From Pseudovibrio ascidiaceicola (GTDB lineage Bacteria > Pseudomonadota > Alphaproteobacteria > Rhizobiales > Stappiaceae), in the NCBI RefSeq assembly GCF_900114245.1, contig NZ_FOSK01000001.1, positions 310,001-374,000 on the forward strand: a DNA stretch of 64,000 nucleotides, read 5' to 3'. Below, piece by piece: positions 1 through 9,978 of this stretch (position 1 is its first letter; every line of letters begins with the position of its first letter). A program made the translations under genes and the position numbers. The notes below the pieces were generated by a model. It had not been told where the DNA came from, made no database searches, and worked only from the letters and a program-made list of their open reading frames with translations.

Positions 1-2323
1 TTGGGTCTTTTGATGCAAGCGTGAGATTAATTTCTCTTATTTTATCAGTTATTTGTCCAAGGTAAGTCCCAAGCTGCGTTTGCTGTTGGGGATTTTTCAG
101 GTCTGTTTTGTTTTTCCTCAAAAAGGCTGCCTTTGCAGCGACTGCTTTTGCCTTAGCGCGGCATTCATTAGCACTTGCTCGAAGAGACTCTTCTAGCTGT
201 TGCGCTGCCATCGCTCCTTGGTAGATGTCTTGAGCTTGTAGGATGAAGCCATCCAATCTCGGCATTAATTGCGCAGTTCGCTGAATTCGATCTTCGTGAC
301 TGGTCGCCAGGATGCCTCCGATTTCAGTGATCAGCCCACCGATTTGCGTTAGCAAGGCAGCATACCTTTGTTGTTTGCCTGGATCTAAGATTTGTGGCTG
401 TTGAGCCTCCAGCTTCTTCGCTGTGCGTTGTGCAGTGTTAAGCGCTGTGCGATATGCGCCAGCTTGCTGCCGTTCTTCAGCGATGCGTTGTTCGTCCCGT
501 TGTTGAGTGGAACGGAGAGAATTCATGGAATTTGCTTCATCGATACATGCTTGTAGGTTACTTGCCATCCCCTCAAGCTGGACCAGTTCCGCCCGTGCAT
601 CACTGACTTTGTCTCTCTGAATCAAATCAGAAATCATGCTGTCCATCTGATCAGCAAGAAGTTTGTAGGTAGCAAAATCTTCCTGCTGTTTTTGATCTTG
701 AATAATAGCTTCCTGGGCGAGCAGATTTTTTATACGAGTCATAATGGCTTGATGCTCAGCTTTAACCTGTTCGGCAGGTGATTTTGTTGGCTTGGCCTGC
801 GACTGCGATGTTCCGGATTGATCACCGCCGCTATTGGCAGCTTGTGTAGATTCCAGCAAAAACTCCATTGAAGTGATTGCAGATGTACAAGTTTGCAGCT
901 TTCCTTTTGCTTCCTGAATTTTTTCGCTCGCTACGTACTGTAAGCCTTCTGAGATATAAGATTGGGCCGCTTCTGCGAAGGCCGTGAACTGTTTAGATAT
1001 TTGAGGATCAGTGAGTGCACCTTTGTTTTTGATGACTCTGTTGAGCTCTGTTTGTGCAGCCTGAAAATCTCCGTGGCACTCATCCAGTTCTTGCTGAAGG
1101 GTATTGCCTGCTTGTTGCTGTCCCGCATCACCAGGGTCAGAGGGAAAAGTATCAAAGGATTTTGAGACGCATAGTTCTATTTGCCGTAGCTCATCCCTCA
1201 ACGTGGCAATATTACTCTTCACTTTATCTTCTGCGGCCCTGCCATCGCCCTCTATGAGAACTTCGGTATCTGCTACAAGGTTGATCGCTGTCTGGTAATG
1301 TTTTTCAAAATCCCTTTTGGCGGCTTTGTCTGGAATAGAGTTGATCTGCTGATAATTGAGCTGGAGATCTATCTTATACCCCTTCAACTCGCGGGCATAT
1401 TTAGGGTCCATCGGAGTCCAGGTGTTGGTACCTGTCGCATATTCCATTTGCTCGACAAGGTGATCAATTGATGCCAGAACAGGCCGCGCTTCTTTGAGCT
1501 CGTCTTTCTTGAGCATACCTTCAGCAGTTTTAATCTGTGTCTTAGCCTGCTTGTGCTGGTCTTCAAATTCTTTCTTGGCCTGCTTGTCGGTGATTGTTTT
1601 CCGAAGTTTGTAGGCGCTCGCCATACGACTCTTCGCGTCACTCAACGCAGTCTTTGCGTTATCCAGGTCCGTGGTTTGTTTTCTGACAAGAGCTACCAGC
1701 CCTTCCAGTCCTTTCAGATTGGATTCTGTCTGGAATATTAGATCATCGGCCTGCTTAAGATTGCCAGTGAGAATATGTTTGGCGGTCTCTCCAATGTTCC
1801 ATTCAGCCTGCTTATAAATATCATTGAAGTACTGCTGTTGTTCTGGATTATGGATCTCTTTTTTCAAAGACCCATAGAAAGCCAAACGACTTGCATTCTC
1901 TTCAAGTTCCTTTTGCCGCTTGGCAGCTGATAGATCCTGTTTAGCTGCTCCATTCGCTGCACCACCGCTCTCACGGGTGAATAAGTTGCCCATCGCATCA
2001 AGAATTGCCGCAACATCATCCAAGGCTTCGTTTGCATCAGCAATATTGGGAACCTTCAGATAATTATCCGCTAGAGTGAGATAATCTTGGCAATTTTTAT
2101 AAAGCGGCACAAATGTATCAATTTGTGCCTGAGTTTTAAGGTTCTTCTTCTCTGTCGCGTATTTCTTGAGAGCTTTTTTGTAGTTGGAACTCTTTTGCTT
2201 GCAGTGAGCTGCAACCTTGGCAGGGGTTGGGTCGCCATCATATGCATTAAACGGCCACGAGTATTGTTTGTAAATTTTCTGTGCCCATTGGTGTTCAGCA
2301 ACTTCAAGCTTACCCTTAGCCAT
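1..2323 (-). CDS. Large helical-repeat protein, partial (C-terminus outside window)
   Basis: Reading the minus strand from the ATG at 2321-2323 gives 774 residues without a stop before the window edge. A GGGAG lies about 8 nt upstream of the start. The product (MAKGKLEVAEHQWAQ...) has no signal peptide or membrane segment and is rich in Lys, Glu, Gln and Ala. It holds about eight degenerate repeats whose conserved pattern is: helix, turn (NPEQQ, TDKQA, PDKAA, TDPQI, LDPGK, NPQQQ), Phe or Tyr, then about ten residues, Gly, and a second helix with the pattern AxxxLxxL. Turn positions are near residues 66, 159, 246, 332, 439, 543, 647 and 744, so the period is about 86-107. Gly/Ser/Gln-rich linkers sit near residues 117-128, 395-408 and 495-512. 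I do not recognise the family. Cytoplasmic scaffold or filament-like architecture is inference. Confidence 0.8.
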   Translation of the reverse strand, partial: MAKGKLEVAEHQWAQKIYKQYSWPFNAYDGDPTPAKVAAHCKQKSSNYKKALKKYATEKKNLKTQAQIDTFVPLYKNCQDYLTLADNYLKVPNIADANEALDDVAAILDAMGNLFTRESGGAANGAAKQDLSAAKRQKELEENASRLAFYGSLKKEIHNPEQQQYFNDIYKQAEWNIGETAKHILTGNLKQADDLIFQTESNLKGLEGLVALVRKQTTDLDNAKTALSDAKSRMASAYKLRKTITDKQAKKEFEDQHKQAKTQIKTAEGMLKKDELKEARPVLASIDHLVEQMEYATGTNTWTPMDPKYARELKGYKIDLQLNYQQINSIPDKAAKRDFEKHYQTAINLVADTEVLIEGDGRAAEDKVKSNIATLRDELRQIELCVSKSFDTFPSDPGDAGQQQAGNTLQQELDECHGDFQAAQTELNRVIKNKGALTDPQISKQFTAFAEAAQSYISEGLQYVASEKIQEAKGKLQTCTSAITSMEFLLESTQAANSGGDQSGTSQSQAKPTKSPAEQVKAEHQAIMTRIKNLLAQEAIIQDQKQQEDFATYKLLADQMDSMISDLIQRDKVSDARAELVQLEGMASNLQACIDEANSMNSLRSTQQRDEQRIAEERQQAGAYRTALNTAQRTAKKLEAQQPQILDPGKQQRYAALLTQIGGLITEIGGILATSHEDRIQRTAQLMPRLDGFILQAQDIYQGAMAAQQLEESLRASANECRAKAKAVAAKAAFLRKNKTDLKNPQQQTQLGTYLGQITDKIREINLTLASKDP

Positions 2324-2524
2324 AGATCGACTCCCAACTTCAGCCTTTTGCTAAGGCTATCAATGTTGGGGCCAACAATATCTATAAATACGGACCCAAT
2401 TCGCATGCATTTAGGTGGCAAGGTGAAGAGAGGTTTGAAGCCGTACAGTGTTTTTTGAGAGATCTGTAATTAATAAAATTTCATCTAGCTAGAAGTGTAA
2501 TGCTGTCAGGTGCTTAGGGAATAA

Positions 2525-2550
2525 AAAAGCGCTGCAGAAGCGGCGCTTTT
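2525..2550 (-). terminator. Intrinsic terminator after maeB
   Basis: Eight-base perfect arms AAAAGCGC (2525-2532) and GCGCTTTT (2543-2550) enclose a 10-nt loop. On the minus strand the hairpin ends in a run of T. It lies 25 bp past the maeB stop. Confidence 0.8.
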
Positions 2551-2574
2551 CCTGATCTCACAATTCCGTCAGAC

Positions 2575-4857
2575 CTAAGTGATGTTGTAAGCTGCAATGG
2601 CTGCCATATTGAAGATCTCACTATCCTTGGCACCCATCGGTACAATCTGAACCGGCTTGTCCATACCAACCAGCAGCGGGCCGATAAGTGTTGAGCCGCC
2701 AAGCTCTTCCAGCAGTTTTGTCGCGATGGAAGCAGAGTGGAACGCTGGCATGATAAGTACGTTCGCCGGTCCATTCAGACGACAGAACGGATAAGCCGCC
2801 ATCTTCTCCATGTTGAGCGCGATGTCTGCGCCCATCTCGCCATCGTACTCAAAGTCCACACGGCGGCGATCAAGGATCTTTACTGCTTCCTGAAGACGCT
2901 CAGTCCGCTCACCCTTAGGATGGCCGAATGTGGAGTATGCCAGCATAGCCACACGCGGTTCAGAACCTAAACGGCGAGCAACATGCGCCGCTTCTTCCGC
3001 AATATCCGCCAGTTCCTCTGATGTCGGCATGTCATGAACAGCCGTATCGGCCACAAGAACGGTTTTACCCGGTGTCACCACAAGCGAAACGCCAATCACA
3101 CGGTGCCCCGGTTTGGTATCGATACAGCGGCTGACGGTTTCCAGCGCAACGGAATAGTTTCGTGTTGTCCCTGTTACAACGCCATCAGCATCACCGCGTG
3201 CAACCATAATGGACGCCCAGTAGTTACGGTCATTGTTGACGAGACGCTGACAGTCACGTTGCAGATACCCCTTACGCTGCAAGCGAGAGTACAGGTATTC
3301 CGCGTAATCCGCATTGCGAGTGGATGAACGTGCGCTTTCAAGGCGAATGCCCGGGCGGTTCACATCAATACCGGCAGATGTTGCATTGGCGCGGATCTCA
3401 TCTTCACGGCCAACAAGGATAGCCTCACCCAGCCCTTGTGCAACGAAGGCGGAAGCTGCGCGAATAACCGCTGGCTCTTCCCCTTCCGCAAACACAATGC
3501 GCTTCGGATTCTGGCGCACTTTAGAGATGATCCGCTGCAAAGTACCGGCAATCGGATCACGACGACCCTGCAGCTGCGCACCATAAGCATCCATGTCCAC
3601 AATCGGGCGACGCGCTACGCCGCTGTCCATCGCAGCCTGTGCAACTGCTTGAGGGATACGGGAAATCAGGCGCGGATCAAACGGAACCGGAATGATGTAT
3701 TCGGGACCGAAACGAGGGCGGCTACCACGATAAGCCGCTGCAACTTCATCAGGAACATCTTCGCGAGCCAGCTCAGCCAGTGCCTGAGCACAAGCAACTT
3801 TCATCTCATCATTGATGGTTGTTGCGTGAACGTCCAACGCACCGCGGAAGATATACGGAAACCCGAGAACATTGTTCACCTGGTTCGGATAATCAGAACG
3901 ACCGGTTGCAACAATAGCATCTGGACGAACTTCCTTAGCTTCTTCTGGTGTAATCTCAGGATCAGGGTTCGCCATCGCAAAGATAATTGGGTCCGGTGCC
4001 ATGGTCTTCACCATGTCAGGCGTCAAAGCACCCTTCACGGAAACACCGAAGAACACATCTGCACCATCCAGCGCATCTTCAAGGGTGCGCTTGTCTGTTT
4101 TCACAGCATGAGCGCTCTTCCACTGGTTCATCCCAGCTTCACGCCCCTGATAAATCACGCCTTTTGTATCGCACAGAAGAACGTTCTCATGTGGAACACC
4201 CATCGCTTTAACAAGTTCGATACAAGCAATGCCAGCCGCGCCCGCACCATTACAGACCACTTTCACATCTTTGATGTCGCGATCTGTCATATGAACCGCG
4301 TTGATCAAGCCCGCTGCTGCGATAATAGCAGTGCCGTGCTGATCATCATGGAACACCGGAATATCCATGATCTCACGAAGACGCTGCTCGATGATAAAGC
4401 AATCCGGTGCCTTGATGTCTTCCAGGTTGATACCGCCGAAAGAAGGGCCGAGATGCTTTACAGAGTCGATGAATTCCTCAACGTCGGAAGTGTCCACCTC
4501 AAGGTCAATGGAATCCACATCAGCAAAGCGCTTGAAGAGAACTGACTTACCTTCCATCACCGGCTTGGAAGCCAACGCGCCAAGGTTTCCAAGCCCAAGA
4601 ATTGCAGTCCCGTTGGAGATAACCGCAACCATGTTGCCTTTGGTGGTGTAGTCGTATGCCTTGCTTTCGTCTTCCGCAATTGCCAGCACAGGAACAGCAA
4701 CGCCAGGAGAATAGGCCAGGCTCAGGTCGCGCTGAGTGGCCATTGGCTTGGTTGGCGAGATTTCAAGCTTGCCCGGTTTACCTTCGTTATGGAAGGCTAA
4801 CGCGTCTTGGTCAGTAAAGCTGACCTGCGAGCTTGCTGTTTTATCAGTGGTTGGCAT
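2575..4857 (-). CDS. maeB: NADP-dependent malic enzyme, MaeB type (malic enzyme plus phosphotransacetylase-like domain)
   Basis: Cytosolic oxidative decarboxylation of malate to pyruvate with NADP, feeding acetyl-CoA and NADPH supply. At 760 residues it has the usual size of the two-domain MaeB/Tme family. The N-terminal part carries the malic enzyme core (SLAYSPGVAVP near residue 46, FHDDQHGTAII, and the dinucleotide-binding CNGAGAAGIA near 200). From about residue 440 a phosphotransacetylase-like domain follows (RIVFAEGEE); in this family it is generally taken as regulatory rather than catalytic. The gene is divergent from mutS with about 100 bp between them, an arrangement I recall from rhizobia (tme-mutS). 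Confidence 0.95.
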   Translation of the reverse strand: MPTTDKTASSQVSFTDQDALAFHNEGKPGKLEISPTKPMATQRDLSLAYSPGVAVPVLAIAEDESKAYDYTTKGNMVAVISNGTAILGLGNLGALASKPVMEGKSVLFKRFADVDSIDLEVDTSDVEEFIDSVKHLGPSFGGINLEDIKAPDCFIIEQRLREIMDIPVFHDDQHGTAIIAAAGLINAVHMTDRDIKDVKVVCNGAGAAGIACIELVKAMGVPHENVLLCDTKGVIYQGREAGMNQWKSAHAVKTDKRTLEDALDGADVFFGVSVKGALTPDMVKTMAPDPIIFAMANPDPEITPEEAKEVRPDAIVATGRSDYPNQVNNVLGFPYIFRGALDVHATTINDEMKVACAQALAELAREDVPDEVAAAYRGSRPRFGPEYIIPVPFDPRLISRIPQAVAQAAMDSGVARRPIVDMDAYGAQLQGRRDPIAGTLQRIISKVRQNPKRIVFAEGEEPAVIRAASAFVAQGLGEAILVGREDEIRANATSAGIDVNRPGIRLESARSSTRNADYAEYLYSRLQRKGYLQRDCQRLVNNDRNYWASIMVARGDADGVVTGTTRNYSVALETVSRCIDTKPGHRVIGVSLVVTPGKTVLVADTAVHDMPTSEELADIAEEAAHVARRLGSEPRVAMLAYSTFGHPKGERTERLQEAVKILDRRRVDFEYDGEMGADIALNMEKMAAYPFCRLNGPANVLIMPAFHSASIATKLLEELGGSTLIGPLLVGMDKPVQIVPMGAKDSEIFNMAAIAAYNIT

Positions 4858-4961
4858 GCGAAAAATTCCTCACCCTCAAGCGCAGTGTTCTTTTCAAATA
4901 TCACTGGACGACATTATCCCCGTAAAATCTCGTTCTCAAGCTGTGAACTAAACTGACACGG

Positions 4962-7736
4962 GTGAAACACATAGAACCATTTGCTAGTGTCTGCGCCATG
5001 ACTACAGCAGATATTGAAAAGCCTTCCCCAGCAAAAGGCCGCGTCACACCCATGATGGCGCAATATATTGAGATTAAGACGGCGAATCCGGACAGTCTCC
5101 TGTTCTACCGAATGGGTGATTTCTACGAGCTGTTTTTTGAAGATGCAGAAGTTGCATCTCAGTCTCTCGGAATTACGCTCACCAAACGTGGCAAGCATAA
5201 TGGTGATGATATTCCCATGTGCGGCGTTCCCGTGCATGCCGCTGATGATTATCTGCAAAAACTGATCGGCCTTGGCCACCGTGTTTCCGTCTGTGAGCAG
5301 ACTGAGAACCCGGCAGAAGCCAAAAAACGTGGCTCTAAATCTGTAGTTCGCCGCGATGTTGTGCGTTTGGTGACACCGGGCACTATCACGGAAGACCGCC
5401 TTCTGGATGCCAGACGAAACAACTTCCTTGCCTCGTTAGCGCGGGTCAAAGGCGGAAGTGCAGCTGACGGAAACCTCTACGGCCTCGCCTGGATTGATAT
5501 GTCCACGGGCATGTTCCGTGTGGCTGAGAGTGATGACGTGCGCCTTGCTGCTGATTTGGCGCGCATTGATCCATCAGAACTGGTGCTTGCTGACGCACTT
5601 CTTCAGGAAACCGAGTTGCGAGCGACAGTCGAAGGACTTGGCGCTGCCCTTTCTCCTGTACCCCGCACGTTCTTTGATGGCGCAAATGCTCAGGATCGTC
5701 TCTCCACCTACTTCTCCGTGGGCACACTGGACGGTTTCGCTAACTACACTCGTGCTGAATTGATCGCAGCCAGCGGCATTCTGGCCTACATCGACAAAAC
5801 CCAGCTCGGCGAGCGCCCTCCTCTGGATCCGCCGGTTAAAGAAGCCGCTGCTGGCCAGCTGCTGATTGATCCGGCAACCCGCGCCAACCTTGAGCTGACC
5901 CGAACCCTTTCCGGCGAGCGTCGTGGCAGCCTGCTGTCTGCCATCGATAAAACCGTGACTGGAGCTGGTTCTCGTCTGCTTGCCAGTCGTCTTTCAGGGC
6001 CCCTTACGGACCCGGAACAAATCCGCCATCGTCAGGATACCATTGCGTTCTTCGCGTCCGACACCATGCAGCGAGAGGATATTCGCTCACTGCTGAAGTC
6101 CGCGCCGGATATGTCTCGTGCGCTGTCGCGTCTTGCTGTGGATCGCGGCGGTCCGCGTGATTTGCAGTCCATCGCGTCTGCAATGAAGTCTGCCCGAGAA
6201 ATCGCAGGTCTTCTGGCCTCTGGCGGCGCCTTCCCTCAGGAAGTTGGCTTTGCTGTTCAAAAGCTGGAACAAGCGCCACATGCGCTGGGTGACAAGCTTG
6301 CGCTGGCAATTGCAGAAGAACCGCCCCTTCTCAAGCGAGATGGCGGCTTTATTGCTCATGATTATCATCCAGACCTTGATGAGCTCAAAGCGCTTCGCGA
6401 TCAAAGCCGAAAAGTCATCGCACAGATGCAGGCGGACTTGGCCGAAGAGCTTGGCATCCGCTCATTGAAGATTAAGCACAACAACGTGCTTGGCTGGTTC
6501 ATGGAAGCGCCGACCGCGCAGTGTGATCCGATGAAGGATGATCCTGCCCGCTTTATCCATCGTCAGTCCATGGCTGGCGCCATGCGCTTCACGACCACTG
6601 AACTGGCTGACCTGGAAAGCAAGATCGCAAGTGCAGGTGAACGTGCACTTGCGATTGAGCTGGAAATTTTCAACGAGCTGACCAAAGCTGTTGTTGAAGC
6701 CGGTGGCCAGATCAAAGCAGCAGCTGAAGCTCTCGCAATTTTGGATGTTTCAACCTCTCTTGCGGTTTTGGCAGAAGCGGAAAACTACATCCGTCCAACT
6801 GTAGACGGCTCGCTCGCATTTACGATTGAAGGCGGTCGCCACCCTGTGGTGGAGCAAGCTCTTCGCAAATCTGGCGAACCTTTTGTGGCAAACAATGCCA
6901 ATCTTGGCCCGCAGGAAACCTACGAAAATGGCCAGATCTGGCTGATCACTGGTCCCAACATGGCCGGTAAATCAACCTTCCTACGCCAGAATGCATTGAT
7001 CGCTGTACTGGCTCAAATGGGTAGTTTCGTTCCTGCAACCACTGCCCATATTGGTATCGTGGATCGCTTGTTCTCACGTGTTGGGGCTGCGGATGACCTT
7101 GCCAGAGGCCGCTCAACCTTCATGGTTGAGATGGTGGAAACGGCTGCTATTCTCAATCAGGCAACGGCCCGCTCTCTGGTTATTCTTGACGAAATCGGAC
7201 GCGGAACGGCGACTTTTGACGGACTTTCCATCGCATGGGCTGCCATTGAGCATCTGCACGAAACCAACCGCTCTCGCTCTCTGTTCGCGACGCATTACCA
7301 TGAAATCACAGCACTTTCGCAGCGTTTGGAGCGTCTCAACAACGCGACCGTGCGTGTGAAAGAGTGGAAAGGTGACGTTGTCTTCCTTCACGAGATCGTC
7401 GAAGGCGCTGCTGATCGTTCCTACGGTATTCAGGTGGCAAAGCTTGCTGGCCTGCCGAAAACCGTTGTCAGCCGCGCACAAAAGATCCTGACGCAGCTGG
7501 AAGAGCAAGACACCAATAAGCCTTCTGAGACGCTTTTGGACGACCTGCCACTCTTTGCTAGTTTCTCTCAACCTCTGGAAACCATTCCGGAGCCGGAAGA
7601 ACATGAAGAAGCCTTTGTTTCCAATGAACTTGTTGAACTGCTGGAGACCTTTGATCCGGATGACATGACACCCCGTCAGGCTCAGGAAGCGCTCTACGCT
7701 CTCAAGCAAAAGCACAAAGAGCTCAACTCAAACTGA
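4962..7736 (+). CDS. mutS: DNA mismatch repair protein MutS
   Basis: Recognises base mismatches and small loops as a dimer and recruits MutL. The mismatch-reading motif GDFYELF lies near residue 51. The ABC-type ATPase has Walker [10 protein letters not shown] near 664, Walker B DEIGRGT, and ATHYHE. The C-terminal tail (from about 850) is acidic and ends in the helical dimer/tetramer segment. The start is uncertain: GTG at 4962 gives 924 residues, and ATG at 4998 (MTTADIEK) removes 12 residues. Neither has a strong ribosome binding site. Length fits full-size MutS1. Confidence 0.97.
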   Translation: MKHIEPFASVCAMTTADIEKPSPAKGRVTPMMAQYIEIKTANPDSLLFYRMGDFYELFFEDAEVASQSLGITLTKRGKHNGDDIPMCGVPVHAADDYLQKLIGLGHRVSVCEQTENPAEAKKRGSKSVVRRDVVRLVTPGTITEDRLLDARRNNFLASLARVKGGSAADGNLYGLAWIDMSTGMFRVAESDDVRLAADLARIDPSELVLADALLQETELRATVEGLGAALSPVPRTFFDGANAQDRLSTYFSVGTLDGFANYTRAELIAASGILAYIDKTQLGERPPLDPPVKEAAAGQLLIDPATRANLELTRTLSGERRGSLLSAIDKTVTGAGSRLLASRLSGPLTDPEQIRHRQDTIAFFASDTMQREDIRSLLKSAPDMSRALSRLAVDRGGPRDLQSIASAMKSAREIAGLLASGGAFPQEVGFAVQKLEQAPHALGDKLALAIAEEPPLLKRDGGFIAHDYHPDLDELKALRDQSRKVIAQMQADLAEELGIRSLKIKHNNVLGWFMEAPTAQCDPMKDDPARFIHRQSMAGAMRFTTTELADLESKIASAGERALAIELEIFNELTKAVVEAGGQIKAAAEALAILDVSTSLAVLAEAENYIRPTVDGSLAFTIEGGRHPVVEQALRKSGEPFVANNANLGPQETYENGQIWLITGPNMAGKSTFLRQNALIAVLAQMGSFVPATTAHIGIVDRLFSRVGAADDLARGRSTFMVEMVETAAILNQATARSLVILDEIGRGTATFDGLSIAWAAIEHLHETNRSRSLFATHYHEITALSQRLERLNNATVRVKEWKGDVVFLHEIVEGAADRSYGIQVAKLAGLPKTVVSRAQKILTQLEEQDTNKPSETLLDDLPLFASFSQPLETIPEPEEHEEAFVSNELVELLETFDPDDMTPRQAQEALYALKQKHKELNSN

Positions 7737-7766
7737 GTTGAGTACAGAAAACACAAACAAGTTTAG

Positions 7767-7794
7767 CACCGCTGGAAATCTCCGGCGGTGTTTT
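7767..7794 (+). terminator. Intrinsic terminator after mutS
   Basis: CACCGC (7767-7772) pairs with GCGGTG (7785-7790), with an inner GGA/TCC extension, followed by TTTT. It begins 30 bp after the mutS stop. Confidence 0.8.
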
Positions 7795-8097
7795 CATGTG
7801 AAACCCGATAATCGGGATGAGCAAGGCGGCAGGCAATACCTGCGCTTTTTATTAGTAATGAGTCTTCGGCATTGGCTACACGCCTTGCCCGGGCTTTCTT
7901 TCGATGAACAACGTCGCCTCTTTTGCCTATAAGGCACGATAGTCAGTTTCCTGAAAAGACAGTGGCTTACCCAGACACGTTTCCATGCCCAAACAGTTCC
8001 TCCGTCTTTGACAAACACATCTGCAAAAGCAGGGTTTTACTGCCGGTACATCTGCATCTATCACCGCGTGATACCCTATAGTCCTGGGCCCTTCCCC
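7795..8097. other. Gene-free stretch downstream of mutS
   Basis: No convincing reading frame on either strand. It contains a short hairpin (GCAGG/CCTGC near 7829-7843) followed by a T-rich run, and a small palindrome around GCCTATAAGGC near 7924. Nothing here resembles a tRNA. It leads into the structured region at 8098. Confidence 0.4.
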
Positions 8098-8270
8098 TCA
8101 AACCATGCGGTCACGTTTGAAGTTCGGTTCACCGGACCTTTGAAAGGTGCGTTACGTCTTCCAGAAGCCCCGCCCAGCCTACGACAAACTGACGGTCGCT
8201 CCGCCAGCAGCCCGTTACGTAGGCATACGATTAGAATATGGGAGGAAGTCTGGAAGGGGATAAGTTTTTT
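8098..8270 (+). ncRNA. Candidate structured RNA of unknown family
   Basis: A dense series of stems is followed by six T (8265-8270). TCAAAC 8098-8103 pairs with GTTTGA 8115-8120. CGGT/ACCG lies at 8125-8134 and ACCTT/AAGGT near 8136-8148. An outer stem CTTCCAGA 8158-8165 / TCTGGAAG 8249-8256 encloses GCCTACG 8177-8183 / CGTAGGC 8218-8224. That stem encloses CTGaCGG 8189-8195 / CCGcCAG 8201-8207. The nesting is hard to get by chance and there is no coding sequence here. I compared it from memory with RNase P, tmRNA, SRP and 6S RNA and saw no signature motif. It could instead be the 3' end of a decayed mobile element. Strand is chosen from the T-run. Confidence 0.35.
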
Positions 8271-8297
8271 GAGACAGTCTTTGCTCCACCCATCAAT

Positions 8298-8420
8298 GTC
8301 ATCCCGGGCGAAGACCCGGGACCCATACCCCCAGTATTAGAGATTGCTTGAACGCCTCAGTGAAATAGTGAAGCAACCAGTTATGGATCCCAGCTCAAAA
8401 GCTAGGACGGCACCAAAGGA
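8298..8420. repeat. Degenerate copy of a composite palindromic intergenic repeat
   Basis: Left part TCATCCCGGG...CCCGGGACCCAT (arms 8303-8308 and 8315-8320), then about 55 bp of unrelated sequence, then a decayed right part beginning TGGATCCC at 8384. The same layout appears in better shape at 35041-35206 and 35344-35500. Confidence 0.6.
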
Positions 8421-8446
8421 GTTTAACTGATGCACTCTCTTAGTGA

Positions 8447-9223
8447 CTACCTGCTGTGAAACCGGAATGCGCTCATGCTGATTGAGCGGTAAGTGAAGCT
8501 CTCATGCAGCTTTTCGCCAAATGACTTTTCTCCAGCAGCACCAAAAGCCACAAGAAGCGGAAGGAAATGCTCATCTGTTGGCAGTGCTTTCTGATAGTAT
8601 TTGTGGTTGCTGGAAGAAAGCAATGCACAGGTCTCTCCTCGTTCAGCCAGATCACTAACCCAGTGATCGAACTCAAGTGCCCAGTCAGGAACGTCGCCGT
8701 TTGCGGCCACTTCGGCAAAGTTATGCGTTAGAGCACCACTGCCAATAACGAGGATGCCCTCATCCGCCAAAGGCGCAAGCGCACGACCCAGATTGTAGCT
8801 TTCCTCGCTGCCATAGGCGTAAGGCAGTGAAATCTGCACAACAGGGATATCTGCCTTGGGAAATGCAAGAGATAACGGGACCCATGCACCGTGGTCCAAA
8901 CCCCATGAATTATCTTCGCACACGGTTAGGCCATAGCGCGTAATGGCGTCATGTGTGCGGGCAACCAACCAGCTTGGCGCATCTGCGGTGTATTGCATGT
9001 CATAGAGTTGCTGCGAGAAACCGCGAAAATCATGGATGGTCTTCAACGGGCCAGCTGACGTGATGACAAGCCGGTCTGTTTGCCAGTGAGGTGAGATGAT
9101 CACGATGGCATTGGGCTTAACCTCTGAAACACAAAGGTTTTTGAGGAACTGGTGAGCTTCCAGCTCAGGTCTTATTGCGAGATCTGGTGCTCCATGGGGC
9201 AAAAAGAGAGGTGATTGTTTCAT
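8447..9223 (-). CDS. DODA-type extradiol ring-cleavage dioxygenase (LigB superfamily, YgiD-like)
   Basis: Probable Fe(II)- or Zn-dependent aromatic dioxygenase of the 4,5-DOPA dioxygenase family, about 258 residues as expected. Visible metal/active-site motifs: FLPHGAPDL near the N-terminus, ISPHWQTD, LDHGAWVPL, and GSGALTHNF near the C-terminal third. The ATG at 9223 (MKQSPLFLPHG) was chosen over an upstream TTG at 9271, because the family starts just before the first His motif. Natural substrate unknown. It stands alone between the palindromic repeat and dut, on the opposite strand to dut. Confidence 0.85.
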   Translation of the reverse strand: MKQSPLFLPHGAPDLAIRPELEAHQFLKNLCVSEVKPNAIVIISPHWQTDRLVITSAGPLKTIHDFRGFSQQLYDMQYTADAPSWLVARTHDAITRYGLTVCEDNSWGLDHGAWVPLSLAFPKADIPVVQISLPYAYGSEESYNLGRALAPLADEGILVIGSGALTHNFAEVAANGDVPDWALEFDHWVSDLAERGETCALLSSSNHKYYQKALPTDEHFLPLLVAFGAAGEKSFGEKLHESFTYRSISMSAFRFHSR

Positions 9224-9438
9224 GTGAAACGCTTTTTTGTTTCGGTTTGTTGATGAATTCCTTATTCTCAACAGTGTATTGCATCAGTGAATTGCGACCA
9301 ATCTCAGTAAAGTTGATAGGACTGTTCACTGAAAGTGACCTTATCGCAGGATAAGGAGCTTGATCGAATTTCATGCGCCTACTGGAAGAAATTGCAAACT
9401 CCTGTTAGAAAAGACGCCTCTTATCAATGGGCCTCTTC

Positions 9439-9885
9439 ATGACACCAAAACTAAAAATTACGCGCCTTCCCCACAGCGAAGGATTAGAGCTTCCTGCTTA
9501 TCAAAGTGCAGAGGCTGCTGGTTTGGATTTGCAGGCAGCAAATACAGATGCGATTGAGTTGAAGCCCGGACAGCGGGCGATGGTGCCAACAGGCCTGTCA
9601 CTTGCGCTGCCATCTGGTCATGAGGGGCAGGTTCGCCCGCGCTCTGGTCTGGCCGCTAAACATGGTGTGACGGTCCTCAACACTCCAGGTACTGTTGATG
9701 CTGATTATCGCGGCGAAGTGAAGGTCATCCTGATCAATCTAGGGGAAGACACCTTTGTGATTGAACGCGGAATGCGCATCGCTCAAATGGTCGTTGCTCC
9801 CGTTACGCAAGTGCAGATCGAAGAAGTCAAAGAGCTGGAAACCACCGAACGTGGTGCAGGCGGATTTGGTTCCTCTGGCGTTTAA
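9439..9885 (+). CDS. dut: Deoxyuridine 5'-triphosphate nucleotidohydrolase (dUTPase)
   Basis: Hydrolyses dUTP to dUMP and pyrophosphate, keeping uracil out of DNA and supplying dTMP synthesis. A trimeric cytosolic enzyme of about 149 residues. Conserved motifs in order: AGLDLQA (motif 1), [11 protein letters not shown] (2), [13 protein letters not shown] (3), [10 protein letters not shown] (4), and [11 protein letters not shown] (5) at the C-terminus. An in-frame ATG at 9427 would add four residues; neither start has a clear ribosome binding site. A HAD phosphatase follows 93 bp later on the same strand. Confidence 0.96.
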   Translation: MTPKLKITRLPHSEGLELPAYQSAEAAGLDLQAANTDAIELKPGQRAMVPTGLSLALPSGHEGQVRPRSGLAAKHGVTVLNTPGTVDADYRGEVKVILINLGEDTFVIERGMRIAQMVVAPVTQVQIEEVKELETTERGAGGFGSSGV

Positions 9886-9978
9886 GCGCATCTTTAAAGG
9901 ATACGCTGGAAGAAAACTGGAGCATCTCGCGTCAACTCCCATGAAGGCGAGAGGCTCCGCGGAATACAAGGAAGAATT

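Noticed and set aside
3436-4545. 369-codon open frame on the plus strand
   Set aside because: Lies entirely antisense to maeB; composition follows maeB codon positions and no family resemblance.
8008-8340. 110-codon frame downstream of mutS
   Set aside because: Crosses the candidate structured RNA and a palindromic repeat; no ribosome binding site or domain.
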